Source of the DNA: DASWIG01 sp965371445 | GTDB lineage: Bacteria > Acidobacteriota > Thermoanaerobaculia > Multivoradales > J023 | NCBI GenBank assembly: GCA_965371445.1 | Contig: CBDUYN010000113.1 | Coordinates: 1-32,666 of the forward strand | DNA length: 32,666 nt | Direction: 5' to 3' | Part shown: positions 1 to 8,154 of the stretch, one piece after another | Layout: the number at the start of each line of letters is the position of its first letter | Numbering within the stretch: position 1 is the stretch's first letter | Notes under the pieces: model-generated | The model's input: the letters and a program-made list of their open reading frames with translations, nothing else | Told to the model about the DNA's origin: nothing | The model's database searches: none | Program-made: the position numbers and the translations under genes

Positions 1-55
1 CCGCACGCTGGGATCTGTGCGGGGGCCGCTTGGTAACGGGAGGTCCTACCGTGAC
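1..55 (+). mobile_element. Probable 3' end of a group II intron (domain V/VI region), truncated by the window edge
   Basis: The first 55 bases resemble the conserved 3' terminus found after bacterial group II intron reverse transcriptase genes. A domain-V-like 3' strand (CCGCACGCTGGGATCTGTG) is followed by a G-rich linker, then a stem around TTGGTAACGGGAGG, then CTACCGTGACC, which matches the usual CTACC-G-GACC ending. The 5' half of domain V and the reverse transcriptase would lie left of the window, so folding cannot be confirmed. The call rests on remembered family sequence. The intron end sits about 400 bp from the AT-rich island, consistent with an accessory-DNA boundary. Confidence 0.4.
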
Positions 56-456
56 CCTGAAACCCTCGAACGGGGGCTCAGGCGGTAGATGGCCATGCCT
101 CGACCGTACGCTACGCCTCTGTTTGCCTTTGGCGCGCGCTAGCGCATGCGGTACAATGGACCCATGGAGGCACTTGGCCACGCTCCCCCCCTGCACAGAC
201 GCCGTGATCGTCGAGCTACGAGGTCTGCACGAGGCTATGGACCGCGCCCGAGCCGCGGAGTGGGCGCGGAGCGTGCAGTGCACGAGTGCGGCCTGGAGTC
301 GGGGGCCGTCTACGAAGAAGGGCAAGACGAAAGGGAAGATGGGCAGGGCGGTCACCAGGGGCGGAAGGGAATTGTTCGAATCAGACGTTCGCGCAGTGAA
401 TCGAGCCTCCTCCGGAGTAACGCACCTACTTACTCGAAACTTACAAGAGAAAAGAA
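56..456. other. No recognised gene; promoter-like hexamers at 129-157
   Basis: Two overlapping open frames cross this stretch (from 30 and from 146), but neither translation resembles a known family and both are Arg/Gly/Ser-rich in the manner of chance GC-rich frames. A promoter-like pair is visible: TTGGCG at 129-134 and TACAAT at 152-157, 17 bp apart. It could serve the operon starting at 457, leaving a leader of about 290 bp. Base composition shifts from GC-rich to AT-rich at about 370-430, marking the left side of the island. Confidence 0.3.
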
Positions 457-1830
457 ATGCATCAATTAGATTTGCCAGACATCGGACCCCACGAACGAGA
501 TCTCTCGGCAATATTTCATTCAATACCGCAGATAGACAAACTCAGCTTTCCGGTAAAAAGCCAACTCAACGAGATCGTCGAACGGCGCTTGCGCACCCTT
601 GGGTCCAAGATCAGAAGCTCACCATACGCGGAGAGCGAATTTAGCAACGCTTTCGGCATAAACTCATCACTAACAAAGGCCACGAACGCGTGGTTACAGC
701 AATTCGACAAGAGATACCGACTCGGATATCTACTGGGAATTCTATCCATCATATATATAACGGAGAGCGAAGAGAGGCTATTCTTCGACATCGCCAGGCA
801 AAGTCTATTCGAACAGATACTCGATCGCCTGAATGAGCGCCCCAAAAAACCGCCCATTCTGCGCCGAGAAGTCATCGATAAATTCCGACCGTACGCGGTA
901 TCAACCTTTAGCCAATTTGACTATTTTGTCAAATCCCTTGGCTTGAGCGGCTTCAGAGATCGCGACCGACTCCCCTTTCGAGAGAATGTCGACACGGCAA
1001 TATCCGAACTGTCAAAAAGCCTCGCATATCTCGCAGAGAACGATCCGAAGGATGTCGGAGAGATATACTACCATGATCATCATGGCAAGATTCTCGATTT
1101 TATTCGGTCAACGGTAAGCGCATCGATCCTTCTTGTGGAGGATTGCTCCTTTTCCGGGACGCGAATCAAGAGCAAGACAAGAACTCTCCTCCGCATTATG
1201 CGGGAGATCTTTTCCCAAGAAAATATCTCGATACTTCATTCTAGAAATTTATCGCCTCCCTGGGTGTATCTGGTCGTCTCCTATGGCACAGAAACGGCAG
1301 CAAGGGAGGTTCATCGATCGCGACTCGAGGATGAGGGCTATCCGTATTGCGACTCGATCTTTGGCCATATCTTTCCTGAGCAAGATTCCGTTCGAAGTCA
1401 CCTCCCTCTCTGCCTGCATTCACTAGAAGAGTTCTTCCCCAAACTCTCGCTTCAGCGCATCATGCAAGATTCTTGCGAGCATTTTCTCGACAGATACGGG
1501 CATCTATATCTCGAGGAAACAGGCGTAGCGAAAGGTGCTAATATTTCGAAAGACGATCTCCTGCTTGGTTTCAAAAATGGAGGCTGGACAATCATTGGTC
1601 ACGGAAATTGTGCAAATAATTCTCTGACTTATTTTTGGTTTCCAATATCCAATGCCAAGAGAAACCATGAAATTTCGGCACTATTTCCTCGCATAGACTC
1701 TCATGTCTCCCATGCAAATACGCTTATCTCGCCCAAGGATTTCCTCGACCGAATAGACAACCCGCTACGCGTTCGGCTACAGGGAGTCTTGCGAAACATC
1801 TTTACCAGAAAACTGCCAATCGAGAAATAA
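457..1830 (+). CDS. Phosphoribosyltransferase-like protein (PRTase-CE type)
   Basis: A 457-aa protein with no signal peptide or membrane segment. The most telling motif is ILLVEDCSFSGTR with acidic residues E228/D229 and the G234-T235 loop. This resembles the PRPP-binding loop of type I phosphoribosyltransferases, although canonical loops carry two acidic residues and a TGGT-like turn. A second conserved-looking block, GHGNCANNSLTYFWFP from G381, followed by LFPR at 409-412, is what I recall from PRTase-like proteins (PRTase-CE) linked to conflict systems. That link is memory-based and not verified. It is the first gene of a four-gene AT-rich operon, with the next start 14 bp downstream. The Shine-Dalgarno upstream of the start is weak (AAGAGA). 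Donor and acceptor substrates cannot be inferred. An inactive nucleotide sensor is the main alternative. Confidence 0.6.
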   Translation: MHQLDLPDIGPHERDLSAIFHSIPQIDKLSFPVKSQLNEIVERRLRTLGSKIRSSPYAESEFSNAFGINSSLTKATNAWLQQFDKRYRLGYLLGILSIIYITESEERLFFDIARQSLFEQILDRLNERPKKPPILRREVIDKFRPYAVSTFSQFDYFVKSLGLSGFRDRDRLPFRENVDTAISELSKSLAYLAENDPKDVGEIYYHDHHGKILDFIRSTVSASILLVEDCSFSGTRIKSKTRTLLRIMREIFSQENISILHSRNLSPPWVYLVVSYGTETAAREVHRSRLEDEGYPYCDSIFGHIFPEQDSVRSHLPLCLHSLEEFFPKLSLQRIMQDSCEHFLDRYGHLYLEETGVAKGANISKDDLLLGFKNGGWTIIGHGNCANNSLTYFWFPISNAKRNHEISALFPRIDSHVSHANTLISPKDFLDRIDNPLRVRLQGVLRNIFTRKLPIEK

Positions 1831-1843
1831 AGAGGTCATTGCC

Positions 1844-2803
1844 ATGTTAATGCTAACAGATTCCAACCGGCTAACCGATGATGTTCTTGAAACGCCTGCG
1901 ATACATGTCTTCTGCCTTGGCTTTGAGGAGAGATGTCTTTCATATCCTCGCCATTTGGCCGGCCTGGAGCCACCCAGAAGTCATTTGCTCTACGCACTAG
2001 ATCCAGGCAATGAGGATGTAAACTGGTTGCTAAAAGAGCGTCGATCCGACTACTGGCAGGAAATGCGACAACTGTTCCCGTCTTGCAATCGAATAGATAT
2101 CAACGGTCTTGAAGATATTACCTCATCAAGAGAGATGCCAAAGACCTTCGTCTTCGACTTCTCTTCATTGCCTCGAAGAATAATCCTCGACATATTGAAC
2201 AATTTAGCATCTCTACAAGAAGAGGATCTGCGTATTTTAATAACATACTCCTACCCGGAGGATTATAGCGATACAGCTCTTCAGGTTCCGAGCTCCGAGT
2301 TCAGCCTGTTTTTTGACGACTCTCCCATCCCTAAGAGGAGATCATCTCTTCTTGTGCTTCCGGGGTTTGAACGATCGTATGTTACGATCGCCAGGGCACA
2401 TGTTTCAGCCTCCAGTGGATATGATCCCGAATTGCGATTAATATTCCCGTTTCCCGGCAGAAGATATTCTTTTTATCAAAGGGGTCTCGAAGCGCACTTC
2501 GATCTTATCGATGAGAACGATCTCGTCCTCTTTCCGCAAGACCAGTTGCTGCTGTCTTACGATATCATTCTTCGAGAAATTCTGAGGTGTAGGGAGAGGC
2601 CGGTACTCCTCTTGCCGCTTGGTCCGCGAACATCTCTCGTGCCGACTTTTCTTGCTGCGCAAGTCGTAAGAAAAAGCACCGATTTTTCGGGAACAAATAT
2701 CCTTTTTATTTCGACGAGACGATACAGCGCAGTTCGTTCGTCTGGGGCTGATGTGCCACTCATTGAAGAGATACCCGTCGACTTACTGAAAGGTAAGAGA
2801 TGA
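1844..2803 (+). CDS. Uncharacterised protein with GFEER and DFSS motifs, partner of the PRTase-like protein
   Basis: A 319-aa protein that I do not recognise. The N-terminal third reads HVFCLGFEERCLSYPRHL, a beta-strand then a charged turn. It is followed by YALDPGNEDVNW and by FVFDFSSLPRR around D105, a strand ending in an acidic residue and serines. The alternation of hydrophobic strands and helices suggests a Rossmann-like alpha/beta fold. A later stretch, RPVLLLPLGPRTSLVPTFL, looks like another strand-loop-helix. There is no signal peptide or transmembrane segment. It starts 14 bp after the PRTase-like gene behind AGAGGT, and its stop overlaps the next start as ATGA. It is therefore very probably co-translated with both neighbours and works with them. 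An effector or nucleotide-binding role is possible but undemonstrated. Confidence 0.55.
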   Translation: MLMLTDSNRLTDDVLETPAIHVFCLGFEERCLSYPRHLAGLEPPRSHLLYALDPGNEDVNWLLKERRSDYWQEMRQLFPSCNRIDINGLEDITSSREMPKTFVFDFSSLPRRIILDILNNLASLQEEDLRILITYSYPEDYSDTALQVPSSEFSLFFDDSPIPKRRSSLLVLPGFERSYVTIARAHVSASSGYDPELRLIFPFPGRRYSFYQRGLEAHFDLIDENDLVLFPQDQLLLSYDIILREILRCRERPVLLLPLGPRTSLVPTFLAAQVVRKSTDFSGTNILFISTRRYSAVRSSGADVPLIEEIPVDLLKGKR

Positions 2804-3900
2804 AGATTCAAAACCTGTCAGATGCGCCAATCTTTCAGCGAGCTTACGGTCAGCTCGTACTCCTCTGCGGAAATACGGACGAGTTAATGAGTTCTCACCA
2901 AGTAGATCTAAAAAAGATAGTTGTTCGACCAGGGGAACGGACGAGTCACCATTTACATCTCGAGCGAGATTCGATATTCCATTTCCTGGAAGGGAAGGGG
3001 ACGATCTCGTCGCGAATGACTGGCGAGAGCTTGGAAGTTGATGAAGATGTGACAGTATTGGTTAGTCCGGGGGAGGATCACGTTATCGTTAATACGGGCA
3101 CGTCTGAGCTGCTTTTTTTTGAATCAGAGAGTCCGGCTCATTCCTCGCTGGACAAAGTCTTGGTAGACGAACCGGCTCACGTCACCGAACGTATTCCCCT
3201 AGGGAGATTCTGGGAGGCAGCAGATCTCCGTTGTCGAATAAAAATCTGTGGCGTGAAGAATATTGAGACAGTCCTAGAATGCAGTCGCTTGGGAGTTGAT
3301 TGTGTAGGAGTTCACTCCATCGGCGCCGAGGGCATTCGGAATTGCCTCAGAAACTCTGATTTTTTGGAGTACGTACCGAGAGATATTAGCGTCTTCTTGT
3401 TGGTCGACACTTCGAATGTTGCTGTTATCGGCAACTTAACGACTCGGTTAATGTTCGACACTCTCCAGCTTCAAGGAGAACACAGTCACTCTGAGATACG
3501 AACACTCAGCGAGTTACTGCATAACAGTGGTCGCAAGCTTGTAAGAACAGTGTCGGCTGTGAAAGGGCGAAGTTACGAGGAGCTTTATGAGGAAGCGAAA
3601 GCTCTCAGCGACTGCGTCGATGCAATCCTTCTCGACGCAGGTTCTTACGGAGGTACGGGCAGGGTTCACGACTGGCAGCTGAGTGAGAAGTTGCACGTTG
3701 ATGTTGATTGCCCAATTATCATTGCAGGTGGCTTAAACGTTAGGAACGTAGCGGAGGCGGTGAAGGCGATCCGCCCATATGGTGTTGATGTCGAGACTGG
3801 TGTTGAAACTTATCTCGAAGGATGGTCAAATAAAAAGAAAAAAGTTAAGTCTTTTTCGGCAATTAAGCAATTCGTTTCTGCAGTGCGAGGCATTCAGTAA
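2800..3900 (+). CDS. Cupin fused to a TrpF-like (phosphoribosylanthranilate isomerase-like) barrel
   Basis: This 366-aa two-domain protein has an N-terminal cupin (about 1-120). Cupin motif 1 is in HHLHLERDSIFHFLEGKG and motif 2 is PGEDHVIVNTG (PxGxxHxxxN type), giving plausible metal ligands. The C-terminal domain (about 145-366) matches phosphoribosylanthranilate isomerase along its length. It has KICGVKN with C150 where TrpF has its general base, LQLQGEH for the VQLHG strand, DAILLDAGSYGGTGRVHDW with D279 at the general-acid position, and the phosphate-binding IIIAGGLN and GVDVETGVE loops. Catalytic residues are therefore intact. No other trp genes are nearby, so tryptophan synthesis is unlikely to be the job. 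The start overlaps the previous stop (ATGA), and a MazG-like gene follows 63 bp later. The likely role is isomerisation of an N-phosphoribosyl compound, by inference from fold and neighbours. Confidence 0.75.
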   Translation: MKIQNLSDAPIFQRAYGQLVLLCGNTDELMSSHQVDLKKIVVRPGERTSHHLHLERDSIFHFLEGKGTISSRMTGESLEVDEDVTVLVSPGEDHVIVNTGTSELLFFESESPAHSSLDKVLVDEPAHVTERIPLGRFWEAADLRCRIKICGVKNIETVLECSRLGVDCVGVHSIGAEGIRNCLRNSDFLEYVPRDISVFLLVDTSNVAVIGNLTTRLMFDTLQLQGEHSHSEIRTLSELLHNSGRKLVRTVSAVKGRSYEELYEEAKALSDCVDAILLDAGSYGGTGRVHDWQLSEKLHVDVDCPIIIAGGLNVRNVAEAVKAIRPYGVDVETGVETYLEGWSNKKKKVKSFSAIKQFVSAVRGIQ

Positions 3901-3963
3901 GTCTGTGACTTCGCTATTGTAACAAGGCTAAACGGTGGACTTGAACGATGGTAAGGGGTTAAG

Positions 3964-4296
3964 ATGAGTGATAGCATCAAGGATCTTCAGGCAAGAGTGG
4001 TAGCGTTTCGGGAGCAAAGAAATTGGCGTGAAAGTCACGGCCCAAAGAATCTTGCTCTAGGATTGATGATTGAAGCTGGCGAATTGGCTGAACTTTTTCT
4101 CTGGAAGGAAGGTGAAGATTTCTCTGAATTTCAGGTTAGTGGTGAAGCCCGAAATCGGCTTATGCAGGAGATTGCGGACGTGCAGATTTTCCTGTTCTAT
4201 TTCGCTGAAGCGTGTGATATTCCTATAGGAGATGCCGTCCTGGAGAAAATACGCCTAAATGGCCTTAAATATCCTCTTGAAGAAAATGAGGCTTAA
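3964..4296 (+). CDS. MazG-like nucleotide pyrophosphohydrolase
   Basis: A 110-aa all-alpha protein of the small MazG/dCTP-pyrophosphatase type, which hydrolyses (d)NTPs to the monophosphate and pyrophosphate. The metal-binding signature is visible: EAGELAELFLW (ExxE helix) in the first half and EIADVQIFLFYF (E-x2-D) in the second. The flanking KNLALGLMIEAGE and the terminal LNGLKYPLEE are also typical of the family. Length is normal. It is the last gene of the AT-rich operon, 63 bp after the cupin-TrpF gene, behind an AAGGGG ribosome-binding site. Context suggests control or consumption of nucleotides in the same pathway as the PRTase-like and TrpF-like proteins. Composition changes sharply to GC-rich just after its stop. 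Confidence 0.85.
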   Translation: MSDSIKDLQARVVAFREQRNWRESHGPKNLALGLMIEAGELAELFLWKEGEDFSEFQVSGEARNRLMQEIADVQIFLFYFAEACDIPIGDAVLEKIRLNGLKYPLEENEA

Positions 4297-4534
4297 CGAG
4301 TTCGCGTGGAGTGATGAGTCTTTTGCGTTCGCCGCCGCCATCTGCCTGCCGCTGCTGCTCGGCGGAGGTAAGGCGTTGCGCCCGGGACCCCCCTCGGTGC
4401 CGAAATTTGCGTCCTCGGAGCTCGGCCTTTCGGTGGAGACCCTCCGGAGCGAGGAATATTCACCCCGGGCGACCTGTTCTCGAGCATGGAGACGGAGAAG
4501 ACTGGAACCGTCCACGACAAGGAGGCCACAACCC

Positions 4535-5714
4535 ATGTCAGAGCCCCGCTTGGAAGTCTACGGCGCCAACTGGTGCCCCGACTGCCGCCAGTCGAAGAAG
4601 TTCCTCGGCGAGCAGCGGATCCCCTACGAATGGGTCGACATCACCGACAACGACGAGGCGATCGCTTTCGTCGAGTCGGTCAACGACGGCAAGCGCCGCA
4701 TCCCCACCCTGCGCCTCGCGGACGGCCGCGTCCTCTCGGTGCCGTCCAACGCCGAGCTGGCCGACGCCCTCGGCCTGCGGACGGCGGCCCAGCTCGACTT
4801 CTACGACGTCATCATCGTGGGCTCGGGGCCGGCGGGCCTGACCGCGGCCCTCTACCTGGCGCGCGAGGGCCAGGACGTCCTGGTGATCGAGAAAGGTGGC
4901 CTGGGCGGACAGGCGGGAACCACCGACCGCCTGGACAACTTCCCGGGCTTTCCCGAGGGCATCAGCGGCAGCGACTTCGCCGACCGCCTGGTCGCCCAGG
5001 CGCGGCGTTTCGGGGTCGAGGTCCTCCAGGCGACGGAGATCGTCGACGTCTGCGCCGACGGTCCGATCCATTGTGTGAAGACGAGGACGGGCAAGGAATA
5101 CGGCGCCCGCGCCCTGATCGTCGCCACGGGCTCGACTTACCGTCACCTGGGGGTGCCGGGCGAGGAGGAGCTGCTCGGTGCCGGCGTCCACTTCTGCGCC
5201 ACCTGCGACGGTCCGTTCTACAAGGACAAGCCCGTCGTGGTGGTGGGCGGCGGCAGCTCGGCCGCCGAGGAGAGCCTCTTTCTGACCCGCTTCGCGTCTG
5301 AGGTCACCCTGCTGGTGCGCGGAGAGGAGCTCAAGACGGCACCGCTCGTCGTCGACAAGATCGAGGCCAGCGACAAGATCACGGTGCGCTACAACACCGA
5401 GGTCGTCGAGCTGCGGGGCGCGTCGTCGCTCGACAGCATCGTCGTGCGCAACCGCGAGAGTGGCGAGACCGAGACGCTCGCGCCCGCCGGTGTCTTCGTT
5501 TTCGTCGGCCTGTCGCCGAACAGCGCCTGGCTACCGGAGGACATCGAACGCGACGCTTTCGGCTTTCTGCGGACGTCGAAGACCCTCGAGACCTCGATCG
5601 TCGGTCTTCGCGGCCGGGGACGTGCGCGAGGGCGCCACCGCCCAGGCGGCGTCGGCAGCGGGCGAGGGAGCGACGGTGGCGTTGATGGTCCGGGAGTATC
5701 TCAAGGAGGTGTAA
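4535..5714 (+). CDS. trxB: Glutaredoxin-thioredoxin reductase fusion, frameshifted near the C-terminus
   Basis: The N-terminal ~85 residues are a glutaredoxin-like domain with the redox pair WCPDC. From about residue 92 there is a full thioredoxin-reductase flavoprotein: FAD-binding VGSGPAGLTAALY, the GGQAG loop, the active-site CATCDGPF and the NADPH loop VVGGGSSAAEE. It would pass electrons from NADPH to the internal glutaredoxin domain or to a thioredoxin. The start is set by AAGGAGG at 4519-4525. The frame breaks around 5600-5606. The expected end (VFAAGDVREGATAQAASAAG, stop at 5714) lies in another frame, as if two bases were lost in GTCGG-GTCTTC. Read without correction, the frame runs on into junk to 5800. 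Restored length is 393 aa. A sequencing error or a real mutation are both possible. The 238 bp upstream hold no recognised gene. Confidence 0.85.
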
Positions 5715-5865
5715 ATGACCCGTGCCGGGGCCAGCGGCGCCCAGACGGTGCAGACGGTGTCGAAGTGTCTCCGCGTCGTCGAATGAGGAGTAGAATGTAG
5801 TCTTCCCATCCATGGCACGGGTCTTCAGACCCATGCGGAGGTGGCGCCCCTTGAAGGAGAACGAA

Positions 5866-8100
5866 ATGAGCACGCTTACGACGAGATCGATCCTGCGTTT
5901 CCCGGCGGTCCTCGGCGCTCTCGCCCTGGCAGCCTTCCCGGGTCTTGCCCAGGCCGACGAAGCGATCCCCAAGACCTTCAGCGAATCGACGACCGTCCTC
6001 GTCGTCGAGGTGCCGGTCACCGTCCACAAGGATCGGCTGCCCGTACGGGGCTTGACGGCCGAGAACTTCGAGATCCGCGAAAAGGGCGAGCGCTGCGAGC
6101 TCGTCGGCTTCGAGGTGGTCGACCTGGAGCTTTTCGGCGGCAAAGGAGGAACGGGTGAAGGCACATCCGGTTCGGTGCCGATTGCCGGACGCCGGCACTT
6201 CCTGCTGCTTTTCGACCTCTCCTTCACCCGGCCGCATTCGATCGCCAAGGCGGTCGACGCGGCGCGCGGGCTGCTCGAGGGCCTGCATGGCTCCGACCTC
6301 GTGGGCGTCGGCGTCTTCGGCCTCTCCGGCGGCGCCCGCCCGGTGCTGGGCTTTAGCGCCGACCGGCGCCAGCTGGAGCGTACCCTCGACATAATCGACC
6401 GCCTCCTCGACGGCAAGCTCAAGGCCGCCGACCTGGAGGAGGACGGACCCGAGGACCCGCTCAACCTCCAGACCTCGCCCGCCGCCGTTGCCGCCGAGGT
6501 GGGCCGCGCCGCCGGCATCGAGCTCTCCGGCGCCGGTGAAATGCTCTTCGACGGCATGTCCACTCTCGGCAAGATGGCTCCCGACCTCTTCGAGGAAGTC
6601 CTCACCGAGGTCGAGGAACACAGCCGCAAGGCCATGCTCGAGCGCCGGCGCGACGACGTCGAGCTCCTCGCCGACACCCTGAGCGCGCTCGCCGAAGAGA
6701 CCCGCGACGTCGAAGGACGCAAGTACCTCCTCTTTTTTTCCGAAGGCTTCGAGGACGCGGTCCTCCACGGTGACTACTCGACGCTGCGCTCCCTCCACGC
6801 CTCGGCCGCGAACCAGACCTTCACGCTCGGCGGCGGCGCCGCGCACGTCGTCCAGAAGATGACCGACCGCTTCCGCCGTGCCGGCTGGGTGATCCAGGCC
6901 GTCGACCCGGGCGGCGCCCGCGACCGCGACTACCTCTTCGACGACACCGGCTTCACCGACGACGGCATCCGCAACAAGTTCAACTCCTCGAACGGCCTCT
7001 CGATGTTCGCCTACGAGACCGGCGGCGAATTCTACCGCAGCTTCAACAACCTCGGCGTCGCCATGGAAGGCATGCTCGCGAAAACGTCCGTCACCTACCT
7101 CCTTTCCTTCCAGACCGGCGAGATCCCCCTCGACGGCGACTACCACGAGATCAAGGTCGTCTTGAAAAACGCTCCCCGCGGCGCCAAGGTCGTCCACAAG
7201 CCGGGCTACTACGCGCCCGAGCCCTGGAAGAGCGTCGAGGAGGAGGCGACGAGCTTTGCCATCGCCCAGATGATCCTCTCCGACGACGACGGCGGCGAGC
7301 TCGACATCGCGACGCTGGTGGCCGAGTTCAAGGCCGAGGAGGGAAAAACCGGTGTCGCCGTCTGGCTCGAGGCCGACGGCGACGCGCTTCTCGCCGGCCA
7401 CCTCGGAGAGGCCGTCGAAGCCGACGTCTTCGTCTACGCCCTCGACCCGGAAGGCAAGATCCACGACTTCTTCACCAAGCGGATCGAGCTCGACGCGGTG
7501 ACCGCCGAGGCGACGCTGACCCAGGGCAAGCTCAAGGTCTACGGCGACCTCGTCCTGGAGCCGGGCCGCTACCGGCTGCGGACCCTGGTGCGCGACGCCA
7601 AGAGCAGCCGTTACGGCGTCGGCACGGTGCCGGTCGAGGTCGAGCCCTTCTCGGCCGCCGAGGTGCGGCTTCTCGAACCCATCCTCTTCGACGACCCGAC
7701 GCGCCTCTACGCCGCTTTTCGCGAGACCGAGCCCGACTTCGCGAAGGACAAGGGCGAAGATCCCTTCACCTTCGGCTCCGACGCGTTCTTCCCGGCCATC
7801 CGGCCGACGCTTAGCGCCGGTCGCGACGCGCGCTTCTGCCTCATGGCCTACCACCTCTTCCTCGAGGGGATGCAGATGCGCGCCGCCGTCACCCGCCGCG
7901 ACGGCACACCGGTCGAGCAGGATCGCCTGGCCGTAGCCGGCCGTAGCGAGACCTCCTTTAACGGGCTCGACCGCTTCTTCTTCGACTTCCGTCCCCAGGG
8001 CCTGGAGCCGGGCGAGTACACCTTCCTGGTGGCGATCGGTGATCCCGGGTCCGGGGACGACGCCTACAAGACGTCGAAGAGCTTCTTCGTCGTCGACTGA
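5866..8100 (+). CDS. Exported VWFA-related (acidobacterial-type) protein
   Basis: A 744-aa protein with a clear signal peptide (hydrophobic core FPAVLGALALAAFPGLAQA). It is followed by TVLVVEVPVTVHKDRLPVRGLTAENF, the opening typical of VWFA-related proteins of Acidobacteria, where a short Ig-like segment precedes a von Willebrand A domain. The metal-ion site is LLLFDLSFTRP with D117-x-S119. The VWA fold runs on through KYLLFFSEGF and ends near TSVTYLLSFQTGE and KPGYYAP. The C-terminal half is beta-rich and unassigned. The start is supported by GAAGGAGA at 5853-5860; an upstream in-frame ATG at 5812 has no such site. A TAGAAT hexamer at 5791-5796 may be the -10 box. The molecular function is unknown. 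The protein probably acts outside the cytoplasm in protein-protein contacts. It converges on the protease gene downstream. Confidence 0.85.
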   Translation: MSTLTTRSILRFPAVLGALALAAFPGLAQADEAIPKTFSESTTVLVVEVPVTVHKDRLPVRGLTAENFEIREKGERCELVGFEVVDLELFGGKGGTGEGTSGSVPIAGRRHFLLLFDLSFTRPHSIAKAVDAARGLLEGLHGSDLVGVGVFGLSGGARPVLGFSADRRQLERTLDIIDRLLDGKLKAADLEEDGPEDPLNLQTSPAAVAAEVGRAAGIELSGAGEMLFDGMSTLGKMAPDLFEEVLTEVEEHSRKAMLERRRDDVELLADTLSALAEETRDVEGRKYLLFFSEGFEDAVLHGDYSTLRSLHASAANQTFTLGGGAAHVVQKMTDRFRRAGWVIQAVDPGGARDRDYLFDDTGFTDDGIRNKFNSSNGLSMFAYETGGEFYRSFNNLGVAMEGMLAKTSVTYLLSFQTGEIPLDGDYHEIKVVLKNAPRGAKVVHKPGYYAPEPWKSVEEEATSFAIAQMILSDDDGGELDIATLVAEFKAEEGKTGVAVWLEADGDALLAGHLGEAVEADVFVYALDPEGKIHDFFTKRIELDAVTAEATLTQGKLKVYGDLVLEPGRYRLRTLVRDAKSSRYGVGTVPVEVEPFSAAEVRLLEPILFDDPTRLYAAFRETEPDFAKDKGEDPFTFGSDAFFPAIRPTLSAGRDARFCLMAYHLFLEGMQMRAAVTRRDGTPVEQDRLAVAGRSETSFNGLDRFFFDFRPQGLEPGEYTFLVAIGDPGSGDDAYKTSKSFFVVD

Positions 8101-8107
8101 GAGACGT

Positions 8108-8148
8108 CGTCCCGAAGGGACGGTCCAGCCCTGGGTTGAAACCCAGGG
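8108..8148. repeat. REP-like twin hairpin between convergent genes
   Basis: Two consecutive inverted repeats. CGTCCC-GAA-GGGACG spans 8108-8122, and CCCTGGGT-TGAA-ACCCAGGG spans 8129-8148. They lie between two convergent stop codons and could act as a bidirectional transcription end, but no T-run follows. Similar paired hairpins occur at 21264-21312 and 32205-32282, which points to a dispersed repetitive element. Confidence 0.6.
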
Positions 8149-8154
8149 AAACGG

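Noticed and set aside
146..469. 107-aa frame before the island
   Set aside because: It overlaps the first island gene and another open frame, has no recognisable motif and no clear ribosome-binding site.
5813..5828. Sigma-54-like TGGCACGGGTCTTCAG upstream of the VWFA gene
   Set aside because: The -12 element has CA where GC is required at GG-N10-GC spacing.
5701..7854. 717-aa open frame antisense to the VWFA-related gene
   Set aside because: It mirrors a gene with clear domains and a signal peptide. Its composition (Val/Gly/Glu/Asp-rich) is typical of the antisense frame of a GC-rich gene.
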